Shown: positions 35,022 through 42,435 of the stretch, in pieces
Layout of the letters: the number at the start of each line of letters is the position of its first letter
How positions within the stretch are numbered: the first letter of the stretch is position 1
Assembly: GCA_021414365.1 (NCBI GenBank)
Contig: JAIOOR010000021.1
Coordinates: forward strand, 62,001-126,000
Length of the DNA: 64,000 nucleotides
From: Nitrosarchaeum sp.
GTDB taxonomy: Archaea; Thermoproteota; Nitrososphaeria; Nitrososphaerales; Nitrosopumilaceae
Reading direction: 5' to 3'
Position numbers and translations under genes: made by a program
The notes under the pieces: model-generated
Told to the model about the DNA's origin: nothing
The model's database searches: none
Seen by the model: the letters and a program-made list of their open reading frames with translations, nothing else

Positions 35022-35066
35022 GGGGCATTCTATTTTTATAGACAGAGAATAAAAATAGAACGCCCC
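35022..35066. terminator. long inverted repeat, possible terminator or RNA hairpin
   Basis: Arms at 35022-35039 and 35049-35066 form an 18-base stem with a single mismatch (GGGGC-TTCTATTTTTAT type) and a 9-base loop. It lies just downstream of the 34455-34934 gene's promoter side and after the coiled-coil gene's 3' end on the minus strand, so a terminator for the coiled-coil gene is one option. The G/C base of the stem is unusual in this A+T-rich DNA. Confidence 0.4.
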
Positions 35067-35100
35067 TCTCAAATGATGATATTTTTATCTAAAGTTTGTT

Positions 35101-36645
35101 CTAATCTTGATTTTCAGATTGTTTTTTAGTTGATTTTTGTGGTTTTGATTTACTTGATCTTGTTTTAGATAATTTTAGTTGCTTATTTTTTTCTAATAGT
35201 TCTTTCTTAATTTTTTGTTGTTCTTCTTTTAATTTCTGTTTTTCCAATTTAATTTGTATTTCAACTTTCTCTCGTTTCTGTTTGATTTCTTCTAACGCCT
35301 TTTTTTCATCCGCAAGTTGCTTTGCTAACATCCCCTGCATTTTTAATTTTTCTTTCTCTTCTTTTGCTATTTTAGCAATATTTTCTTTTTCTTTAACGAT
35401 GACATTGTCTATTTTTAATCTCTCTTCTTTTGCTTTAATTAGATTATTTTCTTGAGATTTAATTAATTTTTTCAGTTTTGTTGATTCAACAAGTTTAGTT
35501 TTCTCACTTTTTACTTGAGAGGTGATCTCCTCATATTCTTTCTTAGTTTTTTCTAAATCTGACTGTTTTTCCTTTATATCTTGCGTAATTTGAGACTGTT
35601 TGAACAGATTTGCTTTTTGAACATTTAACATTTTAGAAAGTAGTGCCTGTTCAGATTTAATTTGTTTTTCAATTTCTTCTTGTTCAGAACATGTTTGTAA
35701 TAGTTGTTTTTTCTGAAATTCTAGTTCTTTTGATACTGTGTCTTTTTCACTTGCAATCTTTTTCGTTAATTCTACTCTCTCAGATTTCACTTTTTCCAGT
35801 TCCTCTTTTTGTAATAGAATTTGCTCAGATAGTTTAGTCTGTGCCTGAATATTGAGATGCTCTTCTTTAATTTGTGAGTCTAGCAAAGATTTTTCCAGTG
35901 AAACTTGTTTTTCATACTCTTTTCTATTTAGAATAATCTGAGATAATTTAGAGCGTTGTACATTTATTTCATCATAAATTTTTTTGTTATCTTTAAGTAA
36001 CTCTTCTTCAGATTTTATTTTTTCATATATTCCGGTTAATTCCTTCATGTTGTTGTCTGGAGGTCTCCACTCTTTTGGCATTAATCCACGAAGTTTTGTA
36101 GTGATATGTGTAGTCTGAGGTATTGTTTCCCTGTATATCTCAATTTTATTTTTAGGTTTATTCTCCATCTCAATTTTATTTTCAAATACTTTCTCAGAAT
36201 TAATAGTAATATCTTTTGAAGAAATATTATTTGATTCTAATTGCTGTTCAAGATAAACCTGATCTGAATGATATAGTGGCTTATTTCTTGATATCATATC
36301 ATAAATATGTTGCAGTCGTCCAGGATCTCCGTTACCTAAATTAATTATTGTTTGAATTTTTAAAAGAACACGATTTTCTTTGGGCCTTTCCTCGTCAACA
36401 ATAATAAATTGAGTGCAAAGCTTGTCCTCTAAATATTTTTGGTCTGAATGATATAGTGGTCTGTCTCGTTTAAGAAATTCAAGAATATGATATAATCGTC
36501 CAACATCTCCATTATCTGTGTCAATTAAATATTGAACCTTTTTAATAATCTGAGTTTGTGTGAGCTGTCTTTGAGCAATCTCATTATCCAATTCATTTTT
36601 GAGTAGTAACAGTTTAGTATAAAAAAACAGATAAAGAAAATTCAC
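35101..36645 (-). CDS. coiled-coil protein with duplicated N-terminal motif
   Basis: A 514-aa protein. Residues about 35-75 and 85-130 are two copies of one motif: GDVGRLYHILEFL...RPLYHSDQKYLE and GDPGRLQHIYDMI...KPLYHSDQVYLE. Residues about 200-500 are a continuous Lys/Glu/Gln coiled coil, ending in a basic Ser/Lys tail (SKTRSSKSKPQKS). The design (tandem small domains plus long rod) resembles scaffold or chromosome-associated proteins; partners unknown. A monocistronic gene with its own upstream region (36646-36882). Confidence 0.55.
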   Translation of the reverse strand: MNFLYLFFYTKLLLLKNELDNEIAQRQLTQTQIIKKVQYLIDTDNGDVGRLYHILEFLKRDRPLYHSDQKYLEDKLCTQFIIVDEERPKENRVLLKIQTIINLGNGDPGRLQHIYDMISRNKPLYHSDQVYLEQQLESNNISSKDITINSEKVFENKIEMENKPKNKIEIYRETIPQTTHITTKLRGLMPKEWRPPDNNMKELTGIYEKIKSEEELLKDNKKIYDEINVQRSKLSQIILNRKEYEKQVSLEKSLLDSQIKEEHLNIQAQTKLSEQILLQKEELEKVKSERVELTKKIASEKDTVSKELEFQKKQLLQTCSEQEEIEKQIKSEQALLSKMLNVQKANLFKQSQITQDIKEKQSDLEKTKKEYEEITSQVKSEKTKLVESTKLKKLIKSQENNLIKAKEERLKIDNVIVKEKENIAKIAKEEKEKLKMQGMLAKQLADEKKALEEIKQKREKVEIQIKLEKQKLKEEQQKIKKELLEKNKQLKLSKTRSSKSKPQKSTKKQSENQD

Positions 36646-36858
36646 ATTTTTATAAATTTTAAATGATTTCGATCAAATCCAAAAGTTATCTTAAACTGAT
36701 TTTAAAAAACTGATATTATTATGTCGAACAATTCTGAATATTATTTTGTATGTTTTTTTGATTTGATGGATCTCATTTAGAAATTTTTGTGCCTGCTTGA
36801 TTTTAAATTGTAAATTTTTAATTATGCTTTATTCGATATTGATAAATACTTAACCTGT

Positions 36859-36875
36859 ATAATATAGGTCGACCT
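36859..36875. promoter_or_regulatory. palindromic operator-like site AATAGGTCGACC-type
   Basis: ATATAGGTCGACCTATT is an almost perfect palindrome around the central GGTCGACC (arms AATAGG/CCTATT, six bases each plus the GTCGAC core). It sits about ten bases ahead of the start codon of the wHTH protein at 36883, a natural position for autoregulation or for a repressor at the transcription start. Coordinates accurate to about two bases. Confidence 0.4.
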
Positions 36876-36882
36876 ATTACTA

Positions 36883-37464
36883 ATGACCTATGTTGAGCCT
36901 GATTCTGAACTATATGAGCGTGAGAGAATAGTTCTAGAGTATGTCAAAAAATACCCTGATAAACATCATAACGCATTGATCAAAATGATAGTTCCTGAAT
37001 ACATGGCTAAAACTACCTTTGAAAAAACTCGTAATGCGTTACTTGAAAAAGAGACAATCTCTGTCCAAAAAAAAGGAAATATGAAATTCTATATTCCAAC
37101 CCAGAATTATTCTATGCGATTTCAACAACATGTAGAAAGAATCACCAATATTTCTTTTCACAATATAAAAAATCAAATAAAAAAAATTGAATCATCATAT
37201 CACCATAAAGATGTGGCTGAAAAGATTTTCTTGGCAAATTTATTGCTAAAAAATCTATTTCAAATTGACAATGGATTTACTTTTCTTGATTCAAGCAAAA
37301 ATCCAAAAAAAACTTTGTATCGTGATGAGCATCAAGAAATACAGGAATTGATTTATAGGCTTTTTCAGATTATTCATAACGATAAAGATTTTGATACAAT
37401 TTATCCTACAATTATGATCTATTTCAGTACCAATATGCCAAAAAACTATCAAGACTCAGAATAG
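36883..37464 (+). CDS. winged-helix regulator-like protein
   Basis: A 193-aa protein. Residues 10-75 read as a winged HTH: ERIVLEYVKKYPDKHHNALIKMIVPEYMAKTT, then FEKTRNALLEKETISVQKK as recognition segment and wing. The C-terminal half is helical with the HVERITNISFHNI stretch. Domain order resembles the protein at 30259, so the two may be distant relatives. A palindrome-like AATATAGGTCGACCTATT (36857-36874 region) lies just before the start and could be an autoregulatory operator. Confidence 0.55.
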   Translation: MTYVEPDSELYERERIVLEYVKKYPDKHHNALIKMIVPEYMAKTTFEKTRNALLEKETISVQKKGNMKFYIPTQNYSMRFQQHVERITNISFHNIKNQIKKIESSYHHKDVAEKIFLANLLLKNLFQIDNGFTFLDSSKNPKKTLYRDEHQEIQELIYRLFQIIHNDKDFDTIYPTIMIYFSTNMPKNYQDSE

Positions 37465-37522
37465 TTATTTTTAATTAAGGCCTATCTGGTTTTTATTCTG
37501 GTTTGTTTAACCGTATTTGAAA

Positions 37523-37750
37523 ATGGGGTTACTTTATACTAAATTTTATCTAGATTTTGAACCATATGAATGGAAGGAAATTTCTAGTAACCCTGTAGTT
37601 TTTCAGACAATTGCTGATGACGTTTCACTTGAGATTTATGATACTTCTCAAAACTCATATAAATTGAAATTTAAAAAAGGTGGAAAATTACAAATTTTCA
37701 GAGTTGTTGGAAAATTTCGTTTGACTTGGGATGATGATGATATTGTTTAG
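37523..37750 (+). CDS. small hypothetical protein
   Basis: A 75-aa protein from the ATG at 37523 (a TTG at 37517 is the alternative). Beta-rich with alternating hydrophobics, Trp and acidic tail (RLTWDDDDIV). No cysteines. It lies 50 bases after a wHTH gene and just before another small gene on the same strand, so they could share a transcript. No family recognised. Confidence 0.45.
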   Translation: MGLLYTKFYLDFEPYEWKEISSNPVVFQTIADDVSLEIYDTSQNSYKLKFKKGGKLQIFRVVGKFRLTWDDDDIV

Positions 37751-37800
37751 AATTTTTGCTGACCAATAAAATAATAACTGGATTGAGTTTAGAATTTACT

Positions 37801-38037
37801 ATGACATTAAATGACAAAGTTAAGGAAATTTTAAATGATTTTGACAATGTTACTACTGATAAAATTATTGAAATTTTAATCCAGATCCAACCTTTTCTTA
37901 AAAGTGAACTTACACAGAACTACCTTCATGGGAAAATCCAAGGTATTTTAGGCATAGATGATGGTGCTGAAAGAAAAAAACTATGTAAAAATCTTAAACC
38001 TTACTTGGACTGGTACACTCAGGGGACATACCTATGA
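37801..38037 (+). CDS. small helical hypothetical protein
   Basis: A 78-aa protein from the ATG at 37801; the longer frame begins at TTG 37756, in-frame. Helical with the segments VKEILNDFDN, IIEILIQIQPF and KLCKNLKPYLDW. One cysteine. Its stop overlaps the convergent gene at 38032 by six bases. Function unknown. Confidence 0.45.
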   Translation: MTLNDKVKEILNDFDNVTTDKIIEILIQIQPFLKSELTQNYLHGKIQGILGIDDGAERKKLCKNLKPYLDWYTQGTYL

Positions 38038-38454
38038 AAACTGTTCAATTTTATTTATCGCGTTTTTAATTAATTCTAAATTATTTTTAACTAATGCCAA
38101 GTCTCCAACTAATCTCAAAAAATACTCATGCCCATTATCTTGAGCTTTTTTTATGTCTGATTCATAACACAAAAGAGCTTTAACTAAAAATTTTGAATCA
38201 TTACTTAATGAATTGAGCACCATACTGTCTATTAATCCCTCTTGAATTATTTTTACTGTTTCATCTATCTTTGGAATGATCTTTGCAGCTTCTTGCTGAA
38301 GTAATGATCCTAACATTGCCGATGAATCTTTTAATTCTGGACTACTTCCTATGGTTTTTAGTCTTTTTTTATAATGATTTAATGATTTTAAAACTATTTC
38401 ATAGCCACCTTCATCTTTGAGATAAATTGTACCTAACCAAATTTTTTCTGACAA
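38032..38454 (-). CDS. hypothetical helical protein
   Basis: A 140-aa protein, TTG start at 38454. The frame stays open a further 37 codons upstream without an ATG, so the true N-terminus could be longer. Long helices with Lys/Leu/Asp (LLQQEAAKIIPKIDETVKII-type text) suggest a helical bundle. No membrane segment. No recognised family; convergent with the small gene at 37801. Confidence 0.4.
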   Translation of the reverse strand: MSEKIWLGTIYLKDEGGYEIVLKSLNHYKKRLKTIGSSPELKDSSAMLGSLLQQEAAKIIPKIDETVKIIQEGLIDSMVLNSLSNDSKFLVKALLCYESDIKKAQDNGHEYFLRLVGDLALVKNNLELIKNAINKIEQFS

Positions 38455-38561
38455 TTTTTTTGGTTGGCTTTTTACATTATTATAATTTCTTAATGTTGTC
38501 TTTAGATCTTTATCACTAGTATCATTTCTACTTGCTACTAATATACAAGAAATACGTAACT

Positions 38562-38759
38562 ATGTCATTGAATATTGAAAATGAATTTGGTATGAAGCAT
38601 TTGCTTGCATCTTGCCCAAATTGCAACAAATCCTCTCTTTATTGTGGAAAAATTCCAACAACATTACGCGATATGGTAAATAAAGAAGTGTTATTTTGTA
38701 ATATCTGTAAGTTTGTAGTTTCAGTAGATGAATTTAAAAAAATTCTATACAGCATATAA
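38562..38759 (+). CDS. zinc-ribbon microprotein
   Basis: A 65-aa protein from the ATG at 38562; the longer open frame from 38532 adds ten residues unlike the rest. Two CxxC knuckles (CPNC near residue 15 and CNIC near residue 46) with a 28-residue spacing form a small zinc ribbon. The protein ends in a short helix (VDEFKKILYSI). Function unknown; one of several such ribbons in the window. Confidence 0.6.
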   Translation: MSLNIENEFGMKHLLASCPNCNKSSLYCGKIPTTLRDMVNKEVLFCNICKFVVSVDEFKKILYSI

Positions 38760-38805
38760 TTTGTAATATTTGTTTATTTTTGCTATGGATAAATTGAATT
38801 GCAGT

Positions 38806-39036
38806 TCATTTCACATCAAAATCTGATTGAATCTGTGGCTGATTTCTATTAATCAAGTATAGCAAAATTCCTGCAAGTGTTACTCCAATACCTAATAACC
38901 CAACAAATGTTCCTGCATGTTTTATTGTTTTAAAAAATGGTTCTATTTCAGGACTAATCTGAACTGCATAAAATAATATCAACCCACATATCACCATAGA
39001 TCCGCCTGCAATAATTATCACAATCCCACTTTTCAT
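38806..39036 (-). CDS. small two-TM membrane protein
   Basis: A 76-aa protein with TM helices at about 4-24 and 45-62 joined by an acidic/lysine loop (QISPEIEPFFKTIKH), and a polar C-terminal tail. Glycine pairs in both helices suggest helix packing. Family not recognised; similar layout to the protein at 15562. Confidence 0.5.
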   Translation of the reverse strand: MKSGIVIIIAGGSMVICGLILFYAVQISPEIEPFFKTIKHAGTFVGLLGIGVTLAGILLYLINRNQPQIQSDFDVK

Positions 39037-39214
39037 TGGTTATTTGTTATTTGACCATCTAATAAACTCCAATAATTTTTTTTAAAATATTTTAAACTTG
39101 GTCATTTTTTAAGATTATTTTTAGAAACTTGTATGGTATTTATTTTATTAGTTAATACAGAGATTTTTTGAAATACTTCAATAGATTATATTGGTAAATC
39201 TTTACCGGATAATA

Positions 39215-39592
39215 ATGGCAGCTAAAAAAGTTGATCTACTAAAAATTGTTGAATCCATGATTAATCTAGATCCAAAAATGAGATTTGCTGCAATTATTGA
39301 TGCTAAAGGTAACATTCGAGAAGGAATCATGAAAAGTGGAAAAACTTCTTTAAAAACCCAAAAAGAAGAAGAGCATTTTTGTAAACAAGTTGCTCAGAGA
39401 AGAAAAATGAGAAAAGAATTTGATAGAACCCTGGGTAAGGTTCGGTATGTTCATGTAGAACGAGAAAAAATAACTCAAATGGTTACATATACTAAAAAAA
39501 ATATTGTTTACTTCACAATGGAGCCTGAAATGCCAATTGATACAAAAATTCGTATAATAACAAAAATTAAGAAAATCACCGCCGATATTTAG
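39215..39592 (+). CDS. DUF6659-like thaumarchaeal protein
   Basis: A 125-aa protein from ATG 39215 (the frame opens earlier at 39191). Sequence shape: an N-terminal helix, RFAAIIDAKGNIREG, a basic helix KQVAQRRKMRKEFDRTLGKV and YVHVEREKI/IVYFTMEPE strands. This matches the small family often annotated as DUF6659 in thaumarchaea, possibly a sensor-type PAS/GAF-like fold. Function unknown. Confidence 0.55.
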   Translation: MAAKKVDLLKIVESMINLDPKMRFAAIIDAKGNIREGIMKSGKTSLKTQKEEEHFCKQVAQRRKMRKEFDRTLGKVRYVHVEREKITQMVTYTKKNIVYFTMEPEMPIDTKIRIITKIKKITADI

Positions 39593-39624
39593 ATCTATTT
39601 TTGTGGTTTTCATATTTTTCTAAA

Positions 39625-39975
39625 ATGTCTCTAAAAAAATTCATTTCAGATTCAAAAATGTTTGAATATGACAAACATTATAGAGAATGTCAACAAAATA
39701 ATCAGCCTTTCATTAAAGCATGGATAAATCAAAGTAATAGGAACTACTATGTTCAAATTGATTTGATGACTTGTAATTATAATCTCACATTTGATGGAAA
39801 AAATCAAGTGACTCAATTATTTGAAAATGAAATAACTTTTCTTGAATCTTCTCAATCTTCTTTTAAGGGCTATAACGTGGATAAAGAATTAGCCTGGTTT
39901 GATGGTGTTTTGCCAAATCGATTAGTCTCATTCTGTGAAAAATTATTTGATTTGTCTCAAAATTTTCATGATTAG
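39625..39975 (+). CDS. hypothetical protein
   Basis: A 116-aa protein from ATG 39625. Mixed helices and strands with Trp, Asn and Gln, an NYYVQIDLMTCNYNLTFDG strand pair and an acidic centre. A single cysteine pair of uncertain meaning. Follows the DUF6659-like gene by 32 bases and may be co-transcribed. No family recognised. Confidence 0.45.
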   Translation: MSLKKFISDSKMFEYDKHYRECQQNNQPFIKAWINQSNRNYYVQIDLMTCNYNLTFDGKNQVTQLFENEITFLESSQSSFKGYNVDKELAWFDGVLPNRLVSFCEKLFDLSQNFHD

Positions 39976-40027
39976 CCATTAATTTAGGTTGTTTATACTA
40001 ATATTGAAAATCTTTCTAGATTGATTT

Positions 40028-40312
40028 ATGTCAAAGCCGATTAAAATTTTGATTGATGAGATGGATGATGGTTGGGATGATAGACTTCATAAAATGGGAT
40101 ATAATGCGTATAGTGTCAAAAAATTACGTACTAATGGTCATAAACTACGCACGTATTATTCTGTAATCAATTTTGCCAAGGAAAATGACATGATTTTAGT
40201 TACAAGAGACACAGAAAGTGGGCAAGCATGTGAAGAGAACAATCTCCCGTTTATACTGCTTGATAATGATAAAATTTTTAAAATTGTTGTTGAGAAACTA
40301 AACCAGATTTAA
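40028..40312 (+). CDS. PIN-like (DUF5615-type) protein
   Basis: A 94-aa protein with the hallmark pattern of DUF5615 PIN-like proteins: KILIDEMDDGW at the N-terminus, an HKMGYNAYSVKKLRTNG region, and MILVTRDTESGQ with the acidic residues D/D/E needed for a PIN-type metal site. Such proteins are often toxins in toxin-antitoxin pairs, but no clear antitoxin neighbour is seen here. Role uncertain; it may be an RNA-associated nuclease. Confidence 0.65.
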   Translation: MSKPIKILIDEMDDGWDDRLHKMGYNAYSVKKLRTNGHKLRTYYSVINFAKENDMILVTRDTESGQACEENNLPFILLDNDKIFKIVVEKLNQI

Positions 40313-40337
40313 TAAAATTATTTTAATTTTTTTTATT

Positions 40338-40904
40338 CTAATTTACACTATCTAATCCAATTTGTGATATTCTCAAATTTGCTATTACTTCATTGAGAAA
40401 CTCTTCTTCTGGCTCATGGGCAATACCATCCATTATGTTTTCCCAACAATCACTAATTTTTCTAATAATTTGTGAAAACATTTTATCTTTTTTAAATGAG
40501 GGATAATATGATAATAACTTCATTACCCCATCAGTAGATTGAATGGTGTGGATGAAATATATTGTTATTCTTAATCTCTCTTGAAATTCTATTTTATTTT
40601 GTTGTATGATATCCTTAAACTCTACAATTTCCTCAAAAATGCTCTCAATTTCATTATGGACACTTTTGAGTTGATTATTTACTGATTTTGATATATTGAT
40701 CAACTCATATTCTATGTGTGATTTACTGTACATTTTTTTCCCAATTTCCCCAGATTCTACTAATGCACTAATTTCCCTGTATACCATTTTTTCATTTCCT
40801 ACTTTTTTTATAACTCTGCTTGTAAGTTCACTTCCACGGATCTTCCCACTCTCATTTAAAACGCGTAAAATCTCAGTCTTAATAATGTCTGAATCTATGA
40901 CCAT
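40338..40904 (-). CDS. winged-helix protein with helical C-terminus
   Basis: A 188-aa protein. Residues 5-65 look like a winged HTH (IIKTEILRVLNESGKIRGSELT, then VYREISALVESGEIGKK), and the rest is a long helical coiled-coil-like region with EIESIFEEIVEFKDII. Possibly a regulator. Convergent with the PIN-like gene (26 bases apart), so it may be functionally linked but does not form a classical TA pair. Confidence 0.5.
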   Translation of the reverse strand: MVIDSDIIKTEILRVLNESGKIRGSELTSRVIKKVGNEKMVYREISALVESGEIGKKMYSKSHIEYELINISKSVNNQLKSVHNEIESIFEEIVEFKDIIQQNKIEFQERLRITIYFIHTIQSTDGVMKLLSYYPSFKKDKMFSQIIRKISDCWENIMDGIAHEPEEEFLNEVIANLRISQIGLDSVN

Positions 40905-40995
40905 TAGTTTTAATTAAATTCATTAACTTAAAAATGCAATTCTTTTTTCTATTTTTATCACTGTCTATTTTGAATTATGACTGCATCTTCGGTTT

Positions 40996-41229
40996 TTATT
41001 CACTATATTTTTTTAAAACCGCCTGCTCCCCAATTCCTTTTATTTCTTCAATTAGTCCATCTAAAATGTCTACACCGTTTAAAATTGGATCCTTATCAAT
41101 TTTCTTATTTTCAAGCTTATGTTTTAAAACCATTTTTTCATTATTTATGAAACTTAGCAGATTGACACTATCTTGCATTTCTAAATTTATGTAGAATTTT
41201 ACGTAATCTTTTGTTGTTTTTATTCCCAT
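40996..41229 (-). CDS. small hypothetical protein
   Basis: A 77-aa acidic/lysine-rich helical protein (KFYINLEMQDSVNLLSFINNEKM-type text). No cysteine or membrane motif. It stands alone between the wHTH gene and the 41289-41567 gene. Function unknown. Confidence 0.4.
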   Translation of the reverse strand: MGIKTTKDYVKFYINLEMQDSVNLLSFINNEKMVLKHKLENKKIDKDPILNGVDILDGLIEEIKGIGEQAVLKKYSE

Positions 41230-41312
41230 GATTTTATCAGAATTTTCCTGTATTTGATTTAACTTGTCAATTTTTGGTCTAGGTTTATTTGGAATTTTAT
41301 TTACTGCACACT

Positions 41313-41567
41313 ATGGATGCTTGTGATACTAGAGTTCGTGCGTACAAAAATGGGAAAACTTTTGAACAATGCAAAGTTATCGCGGAATCTCTCAATCCCA
41401 CTTTTAAGGACCAAATTGAAATACATGGGAAAATTCTTTGGACTGAAATTCTAAATCAAGTAGATCACGATGAATTAATTTACAAATTAACATTGAAATT
41501 TCTTCGACAAGACGGCTATGATATAGGAAACAGCAAAATTCCTGAAGTGAAAAAATTTATTCTGTAG
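41313..41567 (+). CDS. small hypothetical protein
   Basis: An 84-aa protein if started at the ATG on 41313; a TTG at 41289 would add eight residues. Contains DACDTRVRAY, FKDQIEIHGK and a Lys/Asp-rich C-terminal helix. Its 3' end overlaps the convergent membrane-protein gene by 11 bases. No recognised family. Confidence 0.4.
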   Translation: MDACDTRVRAYKNGKTFEQCKVIAESLNPTFKDQIEIHGKILWTEILNQVDHDELIYKLTLKFLRQDGYDIGNSKIPEVKKFIL

Positions 41568-42396
41568 GATCTATTTTACAACTACCGTCGGAATTTCTTA
41601 ATTTCTTTGCCATTATTATAGGCGTTATCAATAACACTGGAATTGATATCGCAATGAATGCTGTTTGTAATTGTGTTAATGCTATTGATAATGCAATACC
41701 GCTTGCTGTTCCAATAAAGACTGACATGAATGTTCCTGCACATGTTGGACATGCTATGAATAACCCTGTTATGGCTCCTATGCTTGTTAATCCTCTGCCT
41801 TTTTTAGATATTGTATATGCGCTAATTGCCATTGAAGCATTAAGTCCAACTAAATACGATACAATTACCTGCAAAACTAAATTGATGGGAATGATTTGTA
41901 ATCCGACATGTTCTGTAAGATATACTATGATTTTTGGCATATATCCTGGTTCTCCACAACACGGTGCTACAAATCCTGATGGTATCACAGCTCCATAATG
42001 AGTAACAAAATTAACTTCTGGTTGATACACTAATGTTCCAGAGACTAGTGAAAAAAATATTCCATATATCACTGATGTTATGACAAAAATTTTCTTTGCT
42101 TTTGTATTTGATGTACATAATGCAATTATTGTTGTAATGCTCTTCTCTTTTTTTTCTATTTTTTCTTTATTGTAAAGATGTATCCCATACATAATTGCTC
42201 CAAATGATGCCAGCAATATGATGTAAAAGCCATAAGCAATTCTTTGAATGGCTTCTGTAGACTCTGGTGTGAATACCTCTGGGTCTAGATATCTTGTATA
42301 CATTACGAATATGATGGCAATCGTTGAAAATCCTAAAATTATTAATTTTCTTCCTCCTTTTCCGGATGATTCATTTTTCAATATTTTGAATTTCAT
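41557..42396 (-). CDS. multi-pass membrane protein with conserved cysteines
   Basis: A 279-aa protein with about seven hydrophobic segments. Two cysteine motifs are placed in or near membrane segments: PCCGEPG (about residue 150) and CPTCAGT (about residue 217). Such pairs might bind copper or another metal, attractive in an ammonia oxidiser, but no specific family is assigned. N-terminus basic and cytoplasmic. Oriented toward, and 40 bases from, the CBS-TrkH gene's end on the same strand; possibly one operon. Confidence 0.5.
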   Translation of the reverse strand: MKFKILKNESSGKGGRKLIILGFSTIAIIFVMYTRYLDPEVFTPESTEAIQRIAYGFYIILLASFGAIMYGIHLYNKEKIEKKEKSITTIIALCTSNTKAKKIFVITSVIYGIFFSLVSGTLVYQPEVNFVTHYGAVIPSGFVAPCCGEPGYMPKIIVYLTEHVGLQIIPINLVLQVIVSYLVGLNASMAISAYTISKKGRGLTSIGAITGLFIACPTCAGTFMSVFIGTASGIALSIALTQLQTAFIAISIPVLLITPIIMAKKLRNSDGSCKIDPTE

Positions 42397-42435
42397 ATTA
42401 TTGAATTAATTCTATTCTGTTTTTTTGAGTATTTC

